In this document: positions 35,848-44,412 of the stretch, piece after piece | Position numbering within the stretch: position 1 is the stretch's first letter | How the letters are laid out: the number at the start of each line of letters is the position of its first letter | NCBI GenBank assembly: GCA_021732385.1 | Contig: JAKFVA010000004.1 | Location: 1 to 64,000 of the forward strand | DNA length: 64,000 nt | Reading direction: 5' to 3' | DNA from: Burkholderiales bacterium | GTDB lineage: Bacteria > Pseudomonadota > Gammaproteobacteria > Burkholderiales > Burkholderiaceae_C | The notes under the pieces: generated by a model | Databases searched by the model: none | What the model was told of the DNA's origin: nothing | Seen by the model: the letters and a program-made list of their open reading frames with translations, nothing else | Made by a program: the position numbers and the translations under genes

Positions 35848-36407
35848 GAGTCGCTATTGGAACAAGCTGCAAAAGCGTCTGTCAGCAAGCGAGCCCGGCC
35901 TGCAAGCGAGACACAGACTCCGCGTTCGCGGTCAACGTTAAACGATGGCGCATTAAACGTCACACGCCCAGCGCCCGAACTCATCAAGCCAGTAGGTCGA
36001 AACCTTAAAACCACATTGGCGGAACCCAGGTACAGAATGCCCCCGCTGTTAGTGATAGGGCCTTGGACCCGCAGCAAGATATCGTCCGCGTCAAACGTGC
36101 CATCGTTGTCGCGGTTAACAAAGATAATCCAGCCGCTCACCCAATCCCCCGCCCCGGCAGCGCAACTCGGGCTACTCGACTCTGGGTTGGTGCTGCGGCA
36201 CATGGCTACCGTCAGCCCGCTGCGAATAGCCTCCGAGCGGGCATAGCGAATTGAATTCATGAAGGTGTTGGCGTGGCCCGAAACAGCGTTGCGCTCAATC
36301 GATTCCCGAAAGCTCGGCGCGCCAAGTGCCAATAAGATGCTCACAATAGACATGACCACCAATACTTCGATTAGCGTAAAACCACGGGCGGGGGCAAACC
36401 GTTTCAT
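35844..36407 (-). CDS. fimT: Minor pilin FimT/GspH type
   Basis: A 187-residue prepilin of the GspH/FimT family. The site ARG^FTLIEVLVVMSIVSILLA is followed by SFRESIERNAVSGHANTFM and by the GspH block ARSEAIRSGLTVAMCRS. I chose the ATG at 36407 (MKRFAPARG), which gives the usual short leader. It is the first gene of the operon; the promoter must lie in the 153-base gap shared with the divergent ribD. Confidence 0.9.
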   Translation of the reverse strand: MKRFAPARGFTLIEVLVVMSIVSILLALGAPSFRESIERNAVSGHANTFMNSIRYARSEAIRSGLTVAMCRSTNPESSSPSCAAGAGDWVSGWIIFVNRDNDGTFDADDILLRVQGPITNSGGILYLGSANVVLRFRPTGLMSSGAGRVTFNAPSFNVDRERGVCVSLAGRARLLTDAFAACSNSDS

Positions 36408-36560
36408 GTACCGGATGTTAGTGCCTGCTCTAAGCCAAAAGTCCACCATCCGACAAGCGTGAGATAAATTCAGTCAAGCGGTTCGCGCCAAGCATTCTTT
36501 TAACCACGCCTGAAGCCTTGTTCAACCCCGCCCCAGCCACCAGCACCGTCTACCCTCCCA

Positions 36561-37703
36561 ATGAACACCGACGCATTTTTAGTAGAGGCCCTGCGCCAGG
36601 CGCACCTCAGCCTGCACCTGAGCGCACCCAATCCGCACGTTGGCTGCGTGTTGGTAAGCGCCCAGGGCCAGGTGCTGGGGCGCGGCCACACCCAGCAGGC
36701 GGGCGGCCCGCACGCTGAGGTGATGGCGCTGCGCGACGCCGCTGCCCAGGGGCAAAGCAGCGCGGGGGCCACCGCTTACGTTACGCTGGAGCCTTGCGCC
36801 CACCAAGGCCGCACGCCGCCGTGCTGCGTGGCGCTGGTGCAAGCCGGGGTGACCCGCGTGGTGGCCTGCGTTGCCGACCCCAACCCGCTGGTGGCAGGCA
36901 AAGGCCTGGCCCACTTGCGCGCCGCCGGTATTGCGGTGGAACTGCTGCCCCCCAGCCACCCGCAGGCCGTGGCCGCGCGCGAGCTGAACATTGGATTTTT
37001 CAGCCGCATGCTGCGCAAAACGCCCTGGGTGCGCCTGAAAATTGCCGCCTCGCTGGATGGCACCACCGCCCTGGCCAATGGGGCCAGCCAATGGATTACC
37101 TCGGAGGCCGCCCGCGCCGATGGCCATGCCTGGCGCGCCCGCGCCTGCGCCGTGCTCACTGGTATTGGCACCGTGCTGCAAGACGATCCCCGCCTCAATG
37201 TGCGCGGCATTGAAACGCCGCGCCAGCCCACGTTGGTGCTGGTGGACAGCCGCCTGCAAATGCCGCTCGACGCGCAAATCTTCCAGCCCAGCCGCCCGGT
37301 ATGGATTTATTGCGCTGTGCCAGAAACCACCGAAGCCGCCGCCAAGCAAGCCGCGCTGCAAGCGCGTGGTGCCACGGTCATCCACCTGCCCGACGCCCAC
37401 CCCGACCCCGCCCAGCGCAAAGTCGACCTGCCCGCCCTGCTGCGCGACCTGGCCCAGCGCGACATCAATGAACTGCATGTGGAAGCCGGCCACAAGCTCA
37501 ACGGCTCGCTGTTGCAAGCGGGCCTGGTGGACGAACTGCTGGTCTACCTGGCCCCGCAACTGCTGGGGCCAGGCCAGGGCATGGCCCACCTGCCCGCCCT
37601 GGCGTCGCTCCCCGGTGCCGGGGCGCTGGAATTCACGTCAGTCACGCAAATTGGGGCCGATGTGCGCTTGCTGGCACGCGGCGTGGGCCGTGGCCAGTTT
37701 TGA
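36561..37703 (+). CDS. ribD: Riboflavin deaminase/reductase RibD
   Basis: A 380-residue bifunctional enzyme. The amino-terminal deaminase (residues 1-145) has the zinc site HAEVMALRDAA and PCAHQGRTPPC. The carboxyl-terminal reductase (about 155-375) has VRLKIAASLDGTTALANGAS, ITSEAARADGHAWRA and a NADPH-binding GTVLQDDPRLNVR. Together they convert the pyrimidine from GTP cyclohydrolase II to 5-amino-6-ribitylamino-uracil phosphate. It is followed by a 202-base gap with a dispersed repeat half and then ribE. No FMN riboswitch is visible before it. Confidence 0.96.
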   Translation: MNTDAFLVEALRQAHLSLHLSAPNPHVGCVLVSAQGQVLGRGHTQQAGGPHAEVMALRDAAAQGQSSAGATAYVTLEPCAHQGRTPPCCVALVQAGVTRVVACVADPNPLVAGKGLAHLRAAGIAVELLPPSHPQAVAARELNIGFFSRMLRKTPWVRLKIAASLDGTTALANGASQWITSEAARADGHAWRARACAVLTGIGTVLQDDPRLNVRGIETPRQPTLVLVDSRLQMPLDAQIFQPSRPVWIYCAVPETTEAAAKQAALQARGATVIHLPDAHPDPAQRKVDLPALLRDLAQRDINELHVEAGHKLNGSLLQAGLVDELLVYLAPQLLGPGQGMAHLPALASLPGAGALEFTSVTQIGADVRLLARGVGRGQF

Positions 37704-37748
37704 TTTACTATTAAAATCATAGTAAAAAAAGATAGCGCTACCCGCACG
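37704..37748 (+). repeat. Dispersed element, single arm (copy 2)
   Basis: TTTACTATTAAAATCATAGT followed by AAAAAAAGATAGCGCTACCCGCACG begins directly after the ribD stop and matches the arms at 10345-10391, 10556-10602, 57346-57390 and 57552-57600. No intact opposite arm is found before ribE; only a weaker inverted pair, CCTAAAAACAG with CTGTTTTCAGG (about 37777-37787 and 37842-37852), remains. Confidence 0.72.
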
Positions 37749-37905
37749 TTTTTACTGGATAAAACACCGATTTAACCCCTAAAAACAGCTCGATTTTTCT
37801 GATTTTTTGCCAATTTGGCATGGGGTGGCGGTTTTAGGGCTGTTTTCAGGCCCCCCAAGGCCCTGCCGGGGCCGCAAAAGCCAATCCTGCGAGAATGCCA
37901 CCCTT

Positions 37906-38529
37906 ATGTTTACCGGCATCATCACGGCCATTGGCCACATAGTCAGCCTGCGCGATTTAGGTGCTGGCAGCGCCCACGGCAAACAACTGCAGGTGCAAAC
38001 GCCGCCCGGCTGGCTGGCTGGCACGGGCCTGGGCGACAGCATTGCCATCAACGGCGCCTGCATGACGGTTACCGGGCTGGACGCCGGGGGCCAGCAGTTC
38101 AGCCTGGATATTTCTGCCGAGTCGCTGGCCATCACCACGGGCCTGGCCGCTGTTGGCCCAGTCAATCTGGAAAAAGCCCTGCGCGCCAACGACCGGCTGG
38201 GCGGCCATTTAGTCAGTGGCCATGTGGATGGCATGGGCAGCGTGACGCGCTTTGAGCCGGTAGGCGAGAGTTGGCTTTTGCAGCTGCTTGCGCCGACTGA
38301 ACTGGCTAAATACCTGGCCTACAAGGGCTCGATTACCGTCAATGGCGTCAGCCTCACCGTCAACCAGGTGCAAGACCTGGCCAGCGGCTGCCAGGTCAGC
38401 ATCAACCTGATTCCCCACACCGTGCAAAACACCGCCTTGCAACACCTGCAAACCGGCCATTGGGTCAACCTTGAAATTGACCTGATTGCACGCTACGTTG
38501 AGCGCATGCTAAAGGGCGCTGCGCAATGA
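37906..38529 (+). CDS. ribE: Riboflavin synthase alpha subunit
   Basis: A 207-residue enzyme of two repeated lumazine-binding barrels that dismutates 6,7-dimethyl-8-ribityllumazine to riboflavin. It starts MFTGIITAIGHIVSL. The two similar halves carry GDSIAINGACMTVTGLD with FSLDISAESLAIT, and GSITVNGVSLTVNQV with INLIPHTVQNTALQ. The ATG at 37906 gives the classical start; an in-frame codon at 37807 lies in non-coding sequence. It overlaps ribBX by 4 bases. Confidence 0.96.
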   Translation: MFTGIITAIGHIVSLRDLGAGSAHGKQLQVQTPPGWLAGTGLGDSIAINGACMTVTGLDAGGQQFSLDISAESLAITTGLAAVGPVNLEKALRANDRLGGHLVSGHVDGMGSVTRFEPVGESWLLQLLAPTELAKYLAYKGSITVNGVSLTVNQVQDLASGCQVSINLIPHTVQNTALQHLQTGHWVNLEIDLIARYVERMLKGAAQ

Positions 38530-39650
38530 CCGCCACACCCATTTCCCCGGTGCAAGACATTGTGGCCGAGCTGCGCGCAGGCCGCATGGTGATTCTGGTT
38601 GACGAAGAAGACCGCGAAAACGAGGGCGATCTGGTGCTGGCAGCCGACCATGTGACGCCCGAGGCCATCAACTTCATGGCGCGTTTTGGCCGCGGCCTGA
38701 TATGCCTCACGCTCACCCGCGCGCACTGCGAACGCCTGCAACTGCCCCCCATGGCCACGCGCAACGGCACCAAACACAGCACGGCGTTTACCGTGTCCAT
38801 CGAAGCCGCCGAGGGCGTCACCACCGGTATTTCGGCGGCCGACCGCGCCCACACCATTGCCACCGCAGTCGCCAAAAACGCCAGTGCCGCGCACCTGGTG
38901 CAGCCTGGCCATGTGTTTCCCTTGCAGGCGGTGGATGGCGGCGCGTTAATGCGCGCTGGCCACACCGAAGCGGGTTGTGATTTGGCGCTGATGGCCGGTT
39001 GCAGCCCCGCCGCCGTCATCTGCGAGATCATGAAAGACGACGGCACCATGGCCCGCCTGCCCGACCTGCAGGTGTTTGCCGCTGAGCATGGCCTGAAGAT
39101 TGGCACCATTGCCGATTTGATTGAGCACCGCAGCCGCACCGAGTCACTGGTTGAAAAAGTTGGCAGCCGCACGCTTAACACCGCTTTTGGCGAATTCACC
39201 GCCCACGCCTACAAAGACAAGCCCAGCCAGGGCTTGCACCTGGCGCTGGTCAAAGGTCAGTGGGCGGCGCAAGACAGCGTGGTGGCCAGGGTTCACGAGC
39301 CGCTGTCGGTGCTCGACGCACTGGAGGTGGGCCGCGCCATGCACTCCTGGAGCCTAGAAGCCAGCCTGCAACGCTTGGCGCAAGAAGGCGCTGGCGTGGT
39401 GGTGCTACTTAATTGTGGCGAAACCGCGCCGCAACTGCTGGCGCAGTTTGAAGGCACCGCCCGTGCCAGCCACGGTCCCGAGCGCGGCCGCATGGACTTG
39501 CGCAGTTACGGCATTGGCGCGCAGATTCTGCGCAGCGTTGGGGTGCAAAAAATGCAGTTGCTGGGTACGCCCCGGCGCATGCCCAGCATGGCAGGCTACG
39601 GCCTTGAAATCACCGGCTACCTGGCGCCCGCCAAAGCCGCAAAGGACTGA
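38526..39650 (+). CDS. 3,4-dihydroxy-2-butanone-4-phosphate synthase with degenerate RibA-like domain (RibBX type)
   Basis: A 374-residue protein. Residues 1-205 form a complete Rib[19 protein letters not shown] carries the catalytic acids, [11 protein letters not shown] and [13 protein letters not shown] follow. The carboxyl part (about 215-370) has the fold of GTP cyclohydrolase II but lacks its zinc motif: where a CxTGDxxxSxRCDC block should follow VARVH, the sequence reads [20 protein letters not shown] with no cysteine. The second domain should therefore be catalytically dead, as in the RibBX variant known in proteobacteria. A separate ribA must exist elsewhere. Coupled to ribE by ATGA and two bases from ribH. 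Confidence 0.93.
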   Translation: MTATPISPVQDIVAELRAGRMVILVDEEDRENEGDLVLAADHVTPEAINFMARFGRGLICLTLTRAHCERLQLPPMATRNGTKHSTAFTVSIEAAEGVTTGISAADRAHTIATAVAKNASAAHLVQPGHVFPLQAVDGGALMRAGHTEAGCDLALMAGCSPAAVICEIMKDDGTMARLPDLQVFAAEHGLKIGTIADLIEHRSRTESLVEKVGSRTLNTAFGEFTAHAYKDKPSQGLHLALVKGQWAAQDSVVARVHEPLSVLDALEVGRAMHSWSLEASLQRLAQEGAGVVVLLNCGETAPQLLAQFEGTARASHGPERGRMDLRSYGIGAQILRSVGVQKMQLLGTPRRMPSMAGYGLEITGYLAPAKAAKD

Positions 39651-39652
39651 AC

Positions 39653-40129
39653 ATGTTTGGCGCAGACAAAGGCCAGGTGCCCGCACAAGACAAGCTCATG
39701 GATGGCAGCGAACTGGCGATCGCCATCGTGCAGTCGCGCTTTAATGCCGCCATTACCGAGGCGCTGCTGCAAGCCTGCACAGCAGAGCTGGCCGTGCTGG
39801 GCGTGACGGCCACGCAAATCCACACCGTGCAAGTGCCTGGTGCGCTGGAAATACCCGTGGCACTGCAAGCCCTGGCCGAGTCCAATAAATACGACGCGCT
39901 GATTGCACTGGGCTGCATCATTCGCGGTGAAACCTACCACTTTGAACTGGTGGCCAACGAATCCGCCGCCGGTATCTCGCGGCTGGCGCTGGACTACCAA
40001 TTGCCCATCATCAACACCATTTTGACCACCGAAAACACCACCCAGGCAGTCGTCCGGCAAACCGAAAAGGGCCGCGACGCCGCACGCTGCGCCGTAGAAA
40101 TGGCTAATTTGTTGCACCATTTGGCCTAA
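39653..40129 (+). CDS. ribH: 6,7-dimethyl-8-ribityllumazine synthase
   Basis: A 158-residue enzyme condensing the ribitylamino-uracil with 3,4-dihydroxy-2-butanone 4-phosphate. The motifs [51 protein letters not shown] and a [12 protein letters not shown] segment are diagnostic; the histidine in RGETYHFE is catalytic. Length is normal. It starts two bases after ribBX and lies 46 bases before nusB. Confidence 0.97.
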   Translation: MFGADKGQVPAQDKLMDGSELAIAIVQSRFNAAITEALLQACTAELAVLGVTATQIHTVQVPGALEIPVALQALAESNKYDALIALGCIIRGETYHFELVANESAAGISRLALDYQLPIINTILTTENTTQAVVRQTEKGRDAARCAVEMANLLHHLA

Positions 40130-40175
40130 ATGCCCGGCCCCTTCCCGTTTATCTGCCTGCCTCACACTGCCCTGC

Positions 40176-40721
40176 ATGACCGCTCCAAAAACCGACTCCC
40201 CTGCCGCTGGCGCTAACCGCAGCAAGCCCGTGCGCAAATCGGGCCCTAATGCACGGCGCAGCCGCTCGCGCGAGTTTGCCCTGCAAGCGCTCTACCAGCA
40301 CCTGGTGGGCGGCAACGAACCCGAGAGCATTAGCGCCTTCACCCGTGAGTTGCAAGGCTTTGACAAGGCCGACGCGCCGCACTTTGAGGCGCTACTGCAA
40401 GGCTGTATCACGCAAGCCGCTGCGCTCGACGCACTGGTGCTGCCGCTGCTCGACCGCCCCATGAGCGCCATCTCGCCAGTAGAGCGCACGATTTTGTGGA
40501 TTGGCGCTTACGAGTTTCAGCATTGCCCGGATGTGCCCTGGCGCGTCGTGCTCAATGAATGCATCGAACTGGCCAAGGAATTTGGTGGCACTGACGGCCA
40601 CAAATACGTCAATGCCGTGCTAAACGGCCTGGCAAAACGGCTGCGGCCAACCGAGGTGCAGGCCGATCCAGCCAAAACCGTGCGCCAAAGCACGCGGCCC
40701 GCCCCGGCCCCAAGCGAGTAA
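40176..40721 (+). CDS. nusB: Transcription antitermination factor NusB
   Basis: A 181-residue all-helical RNA-binding protein acting with NusE/S10 on boxA in rRNA operons. [37 protein letters not shown] and [20 protein letters not shown] are the family blocks. It has a basic amino-terminal extension and a short disordered carboxyl end, making it longer than E. coli NusB (139). The ribH-nusB pairing is widespread. Confidence 0.96.
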   Translation: MTAPKTDSPAAGANRSKPVRKSGPNARRSRSREFALQALYQHLVGGNEPESISAFTRELQGFDKADAPHFEALLQGCITQAAALDALVLPLLDRPMSAISPVERTILWIGAYEFQHCPDVPWRVVLNECIELAKEFGGTDGHKYVNAVLNGLAKRLRPTEVQADPAKTVRQSTRPAPAPSE

Positions 40722-40743
40722 CAACAACTCGCCCAGACCAGGC

Positions 40744-41931
40744 ATGAAAATCTCGCGTCGCGCCAGCCAGATCGAGCCCTTTTATGTGATGGAAGTGGCC
40801 AAGGCCGCCGCTGCCCTGGCAAAGCACGATGCAGTGGGCACAGCGCCCATGATTTACCTGAATATTGGCGAACCCGACTTCACCGCCCCCGCTTTGGTGC
40901 AAGAAGCCGCTGCCCGCGCCGTGCAGGCTGGCCGCAGCCAGTACACCCCAGCCATTGGCCTACCCGTGCTGCGCGAACGCATCAGTGCCTGGTATGCCAC
41001 GCGCTTTGGCGTGGCGGTGCCAGCCAGCCGTATTGTGGTGACTGCTGGTGCATCGGCCGCGCTGCAACTGGCCTGCCTGGCATTGATTGAAGCGGGCGAC
41101 GAGCTCTTGATGCCCGACCCAAGCTACCCCTGCAACCGGCACTTCGTTACGGCAGCAGACGGCAAGGCGTTGCTGATTCCCACCAGCGCACAAGAGCGCT
41201 TTCAGTTGTGCGCCAGCAAGGTCGAGCAGGCCTGGACACCCGCAACGCGCGGCGTGTTGCTGGCCACCCCGTCCAACCCCACTGGTACCAGCATCCATCC
41301 CGATGAAATGCACCGCATCCACAGCGTGGTCAGCGCGCGTGGCGGCATCACCCTGGTGGACGAGATTTACCTGGGCCTGAGTTTTGACGCCACCTATGGC
41401 CAAACTGCGCTGGCGATTGACGACCAGATCATCAGCATCAACAGCTTTTCCAAGTACTTTCAGATGACCGGCTGGCGGTTGGGCTGGCTGGTACTGCCCG
41501 CGCCTTTGGTACCCGTGGTGGAGCGGCTGGCGCAAAACCTCTACATCTGCCCCAGCACCATCGCGCAGCATGCCGCATTGGCGTGCTTTGAAGCGACCAG
41601 CCTGGCCGAGTATGAGCGCCGTCGCCACGAATTCAAAGCCCGGCGCGACTACCTGGTGCCCGCCCTCAACGCGCTGGGGTTGACCGTGCCAGTCATGCCT
41701 GACGGTGCGTTTTACGTTTGGGCCGATTGCGCCCAAGCTTGTAAAAAACTTGGCCTGCCGGGCAGTTGGGAGTTTGTTTTTGCGCTGCTCGACCAGGCCC
41801 GCGTCGCTATTGCGCCAGGCCGCGATTTTGGTGTGGCCGACACCCAGCGCTTTGTACGCTTTTCCACTGCCAGCAGTATGGCCAATTTACAAGAAGCTGT
41901 GGCCCGACTGCAAATTTTCCTCGGGCGCTGA
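40744..41931 (+). CDS. PLP-dependent class I/II aminotransferase
   Basis: A 395-residue fold-type I aminotransferase. The substrate region is IYLNIGEPDFTAPALVQEAA. ASAALQLACLALIEAGDELL, the pattern LATPSNPTGTSI, and the PLP-lysine segment SINSFSKYFQMTGWRLGWLV are all present. It groups with aspartate/alanine-type transaminases; substrate is not determinable. It lies 22 bases after nusB and one base before ybgC, linking the riboflavin-nusB and tol runs into one possible long transcript. Confidence 0.88.
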   Translation: MKISRRASQIEPFYVMEVAKAAAALAKHDAVGTAPMIYLNIGEPDFTAPALVQEAAARAVQAGRSQYTPAIGLPVLRERISAWYATRFGVAVPASRIVVTAGASAALQLACLALIEAGDELLMPDPSYPCNRHFVTAADGKALLIPTSAQERFQLCASKVEQAWTPATRGVLLATPSNPTGTSIHPDEMHRIHSVVSARGGITLVDEIYLGLSFDATYGQTALAIDDQIISINSFSKYFQMTGWRLGWLVLPAPLVPVVERLAQNLYICPSTIAQHAALACFEATSLAEYERRRHEFKARRDYLVPALNALGLTVPVMPDGAFYVWADCAQACKKLGLPGSWEFVFALLDQARVAIAPGRDFGVADTQRFVRFSTASSMANLQEAVARLQIFLGR

Positions 41932-41932
41932 T

Positions 41933-42367
41933 ATGCCTTCCTTGCCCCTTGCAACTGCACCTCCATTTGGTTTTTCGGTGCGCGTATATTGGGAAGACAC
42001 CGACGCGGGCGGCATTGTCTTTTATGCCAATTACCTCAAATTTTTTGAGCGCGCCCGCACCGAGTGGCTGCGCAGCCTGGGGCTTGAACAACGCGCATTA
42101 AAAGAAACCACCGGTGGCTTGTTTGTAGTGAGCCGGACGCATATGAATTACCTGACCCCCGCGCGACTTGATGATCTGCTGCACGTGACGGCCAGCGTCA
42201 GCCAGTTGGGCCGCTCCAGCATCACCTTGGCGCAGCAGGCGCTATTGATTTCTAAGCAAGCTGGCACACTGCTGTGCGAAGGCAGCATCCGCATTGGCTG
42301 GGTGGACGCCGCCAGCATGCGGCCTGCGAGAATGCCCCAATCACTTTTAGAGCGGCTTCACCCATGA
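41933..42367 (+). CDS. ybgC: Tol-Pal-associated acyl-CoA thioesterase YbgC
   Basis: A 144-residue hot-dog thioesterase. The catalytic signature YWEDTDAGGIVFYANYLKFF followed by ERARTEWLR is the YbgC hallmark; FVVSRTHMNYLTPARLDD follows. It begins just after the aminotransferase stop; a longer in-frame reading from 41705 overlaps that gene and is rejected. The stop overlaps tolQ as ATGA. YbgC acts on acyl-CoA/acyl-ACP thioesters and is classically encoded at the head of tol-pal clusters. Confidence 0.94.
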   Translation: MPSLPLATAPPFGFSVRVYWEDTDAGGIVFYANYLKFFERARTEWLRSLGLEQRALKETTGGLFVVSRTHMNYLTPARLDDLLHVTASVSQLGRSSITLAQQALLISKQAGTLLCEGSIRIGWVDAASMRPARMPQSLLERLHP

Positions 42368-43077
42368 CCCCAGACCTGTCCATCGTGCAACTTGTCCTCA
42401 ATGCCAGTTGGGTGGTGCAGGCCGTCATGCTGCTGCTCATGGGCGTCTCGATTGCCAGTTGGGCGGCCATTTTCCGCAAACTGCTCTCGCTCAAGCGCAT
42501 CAAGCAGCTCAATGAAGAGTTCGAGCGCGAGTTCTGGTCGGGCACCAGCCTGAACGACCTGTTTGCCGCCGCCGCCAAAAACGCCAGGCAATCGGGCCCA
42601 CTGGAGCGGATTTTTGCCAGCGGCATGCGCGAGTTTCAAAAGCTGCATGCCATGCACAGCGCCCGCCACATGGCTGACAGTGGCGCACTGATGGACGGTG
42701 CCCGCCGCGCCATGCGTGCCAGCTACCAGCGCGAGATGGACGCGGTGGAAACCAATCTGTCATTTCTGGCGTCGGTTGGCTCGGTCTCACCGTATGTCGG
42801 CTTGTTTGGTACGGTCTGGGGGATCATGCATGCCTTTATTGGCCTGTCGGCCCTTCAGCAAGTCACGCTGGCTACCGTGGCCCCTGGCATTGCCGAAGCG
42901 CTGGTAGCCACTGCCATTGGCCTGTTTGCTGCCATTCCTGCCGTGGTGGCCTACAACCGCTTTGCCCGCGACATTGACCGCGTGGCGGTGCAGATGGAGA
43001 CTTTCATGGAAGAGTTCAGCAACATCTTGCAGCGCAGTGCCGGGGCCGCAACCAGCACCTCAGCGTCTGGCCACTGA
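42364..43077 (+). CDS. tolQ: Tol-Pal system proton-channel protein TolQ
   Basis: A 237-residue inner-membrane protein of the MotA/TolQ/ExbB family with three transmembrane helices (about residues 14-38, 135-165 and 170-200). The conserved block is VGSVSPYVGLFGTVWGIMHA, with ATVAPGIAEALVATAIGLFA in the third helix. With TolR it forms the proton channel that energises TolA during outer-membrane constriction at division. Coupled to ybgC by ATGA. Confidence 0.95.
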   Translation: MTPDLSIVQLVLNASWVVQAVMLLLMGVSIASWAAIFRKLLSLKRIKQLNEEFEREFWSGTSLNDLFAAAAKNARQSGPLERIFASGMREFQKLHAMHSARHMADSGALMDGARRAMRASYQREMDAVETNLSFLASVGSVSPYVGLFGTVWGIMHAFIGLSALQQVTLATVAPGIAEALVATAIGLFAAIPAVVAYNRFARDIDRVAVQMETFMEEFSNILQRSAGAATSTSASGH

Positions 43078-43101
43078 AAATCACACACCCGGGAGCACCG
43101 C

Positions 43102-43539
43102 ATGCCTTCCATTGTTTCGCATGGCCATGGCCGCAGAGGCAGACGCACCATCAATGAGATCAACATGGTGCCGTTCATTGATGTGATGCTGGTGCTTTTG
43201 ATCATCTTCATGGTCACCGCGCCTTTGATAGCGCCCAGCCAGATCAGTTTGCCCAGCGTGGGCAAAGCCAGCGCCCAACCCGACAAGGTGCTGCAAATCG
43301 TGATAGCCAAAGACGAATCGCTCAGCCTGAAATCAGGCGAGCAAACCAGCACATTGACGCTCAGGCAAATTGCCGCCAGCGTCAAAACCGCGCAAGCGGG
43401 CAATGCTGCTGTGCCCGTCGTCATCAGTGCCGACAAGGCCGTGAAATACGAAGCAGTGGTGCAGGTCATGGACACGCTGCAGCGCGCCGGTGTGCAGCGC
43501 GTGGGCCTGTCGGTGCAACTGGCGCCCGCCGAAAAATAG
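43102..43539 (+). CDS. tolR: Tol-Pal system protein TolR
   Basis: A 145-residue ExbD/TolR-family protein with one transmembrane helix at about 23-42. The proton-path aspartate is in EINMVPFIDVMLVLLIIFMV. The periplasmic domain follows with VVISADKAVKYEAVVQVMD. GGGAG-like sequence precedes the ATG. It lies 24 bases after tolQ and 4 bases before tolA. Confidence 0.95.
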   Translation: MPSIVSHGHGRRGRRTINEINMVPFIDVMLVLLIIFMVTAPLIAPSQISLPSVGKASAQPDKVLQIVIAKDESLSLKSGEQTSTLTLRQIAASVKTAQAGNAAVPVVISADKAVKYEAVVQVMDTLQRAGVQRVGLSVQLAPAEK

Positions 43540-43543
43540 CACC

Positions 43544-44383
43544 ATGCCCGCCTTGGCCGACCGCTTTGAATTCATGCCCCCGCAGCAAGGGGGCCTGGTT
43601 CGCGGCTTTGGCTTGGCACTGCTGGCGCACGGCCTGCTGGTTGCGGCCTTGACCTGGGGCATCAACTGGAAATCACAACCGCAAACTGTGCTGGCCGAGG
43701 CCGAGTTGTGGTCTTCATTGCCGCAGCAAGCAGCGCCCAAGCCGGTTGAGTTGCCGCCCGCAGCACCCGCTCCCGTAATTGCGCCTGCACCTGTAACACC
43801 TCCAGCACCTGCACCACCCGCGCTGCGCGAAGCCGAGATTGCGCTGGAGCGAGCCAAGCAAAAAAAGCTGCAAGACGACCAAAATGCCGCCCAGGCACGC
43901 CAGCGCGCCGAGCAGCAACGCGAGGCAGAGAAAAAACTGGCGATTAAAAAAGCTGAGGATTTGAAATTGGCCCAGGCCAAAGCCGCTGACCAAACCAAAG
44001 AGGAAGAAGCCAAATTAAAGAAACAGCGTGAGGACAATCTGCGCCGCATTGCCAGCCTGGCCGGTGCCACCGGCGCACCCAGCGCGATTGGCACAGCGCC
44101 ACAAGCTGCGGGCCTGTCTCAAAGTTACCAGGCGCGCTTGCAAGCGCGGGTGCAGCCCAACATCGTGACGGCTGAAGACCTCCCGCCCCACCTGGTGGCC
44201 GAAGTGGAAGTGCGCTCTTCGCCTGAAGGCATCATCATCAGCCGCGCGCTCATCAAGTCCAGCGGCAACCCGGTATGGGACAACATCGTGCTGCGCGCCA
44301 TTGACAAAACCGCTTTTTTGCCGCGCGATGAAAACGGCAAAGTGCCCTCGCCTCTGAGCATCAAATTCCGGCCACGCAACTGA
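43544..44383 (+). CDS. tolA: Cell envelope integrity protein TolA
   Basis: A 279-residue protein with a transmembrane helix near residues 18-38 (FGLALLAHGLLVAALTWGI), a proline-rich segment, a long Ala/Lys/Glu/Gln helix (about 85-180) and a TonB/TolA carboxyl domain (about 195-279; VEVRSSPEGIIISRALIKSS, AIDKTAFLP). It spans the periplasm and transmits TolQR energy to the outer membrane. The normal next genes tolB and pal are absent; dnaE is encoded convergently 29 bases on. A CCTGGC/GCCAGG hairpin (44385-44407) lies between but has no T-run. Confidence 0.9.
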   Translation: MPALADRFEFMPPQQGGLVRGFGLALLAHGLLVAALTWGINWKSQPQTVLAEAELWSSLPQQAAPKPVELPPAAPAPVIAPAPVTPPAPAPPALREAEIALERAKQKKLQDDQNAAQARQRAEQQREAEKKLAIKKAEDLKLAQAKAADQTKEEEAKLKKQREDNLRRIASLAGATGAPSAIGTAPQAAGLSQSYQARLQARVQPNIVTAEDLPPHLVAEVEVRSSPEGIIISRALIKSSGNPVWDNIVLRAIDKTAFLPRDENGKVPSPLSIKFRPRN

Positions 44384-44412
44384 CCCTGGCTAAAAACGCT
44401 GGCCAGGCTGAT

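Noticed and set aside
36579-37589. 336-codon minus-strand frame opposite ribD
   Set aside because: It is antisense to intact ribD motifs and has His/Gln/Gly-rich composition typical of a shadow.
37750-37905. FMN riboswitch before ribE
   Set aside because: None of the conserved RFN blocks are visible; the region is explained by a repeat arm and an AT-rich spacer.
38526-39650. Frameshift as the cause of the lost RibA zinc motif
   Set aside because: The frame continues with RibA-like sequence on both sides of the altered segment, so it is substitution and not a frame slip.
44385-44407. CCTGGC/GCCAGG hairpin between tolA and dnaE as a terminator
   Set aside because: Only six base pairs with an 11-base loop and no T-run in either direction.
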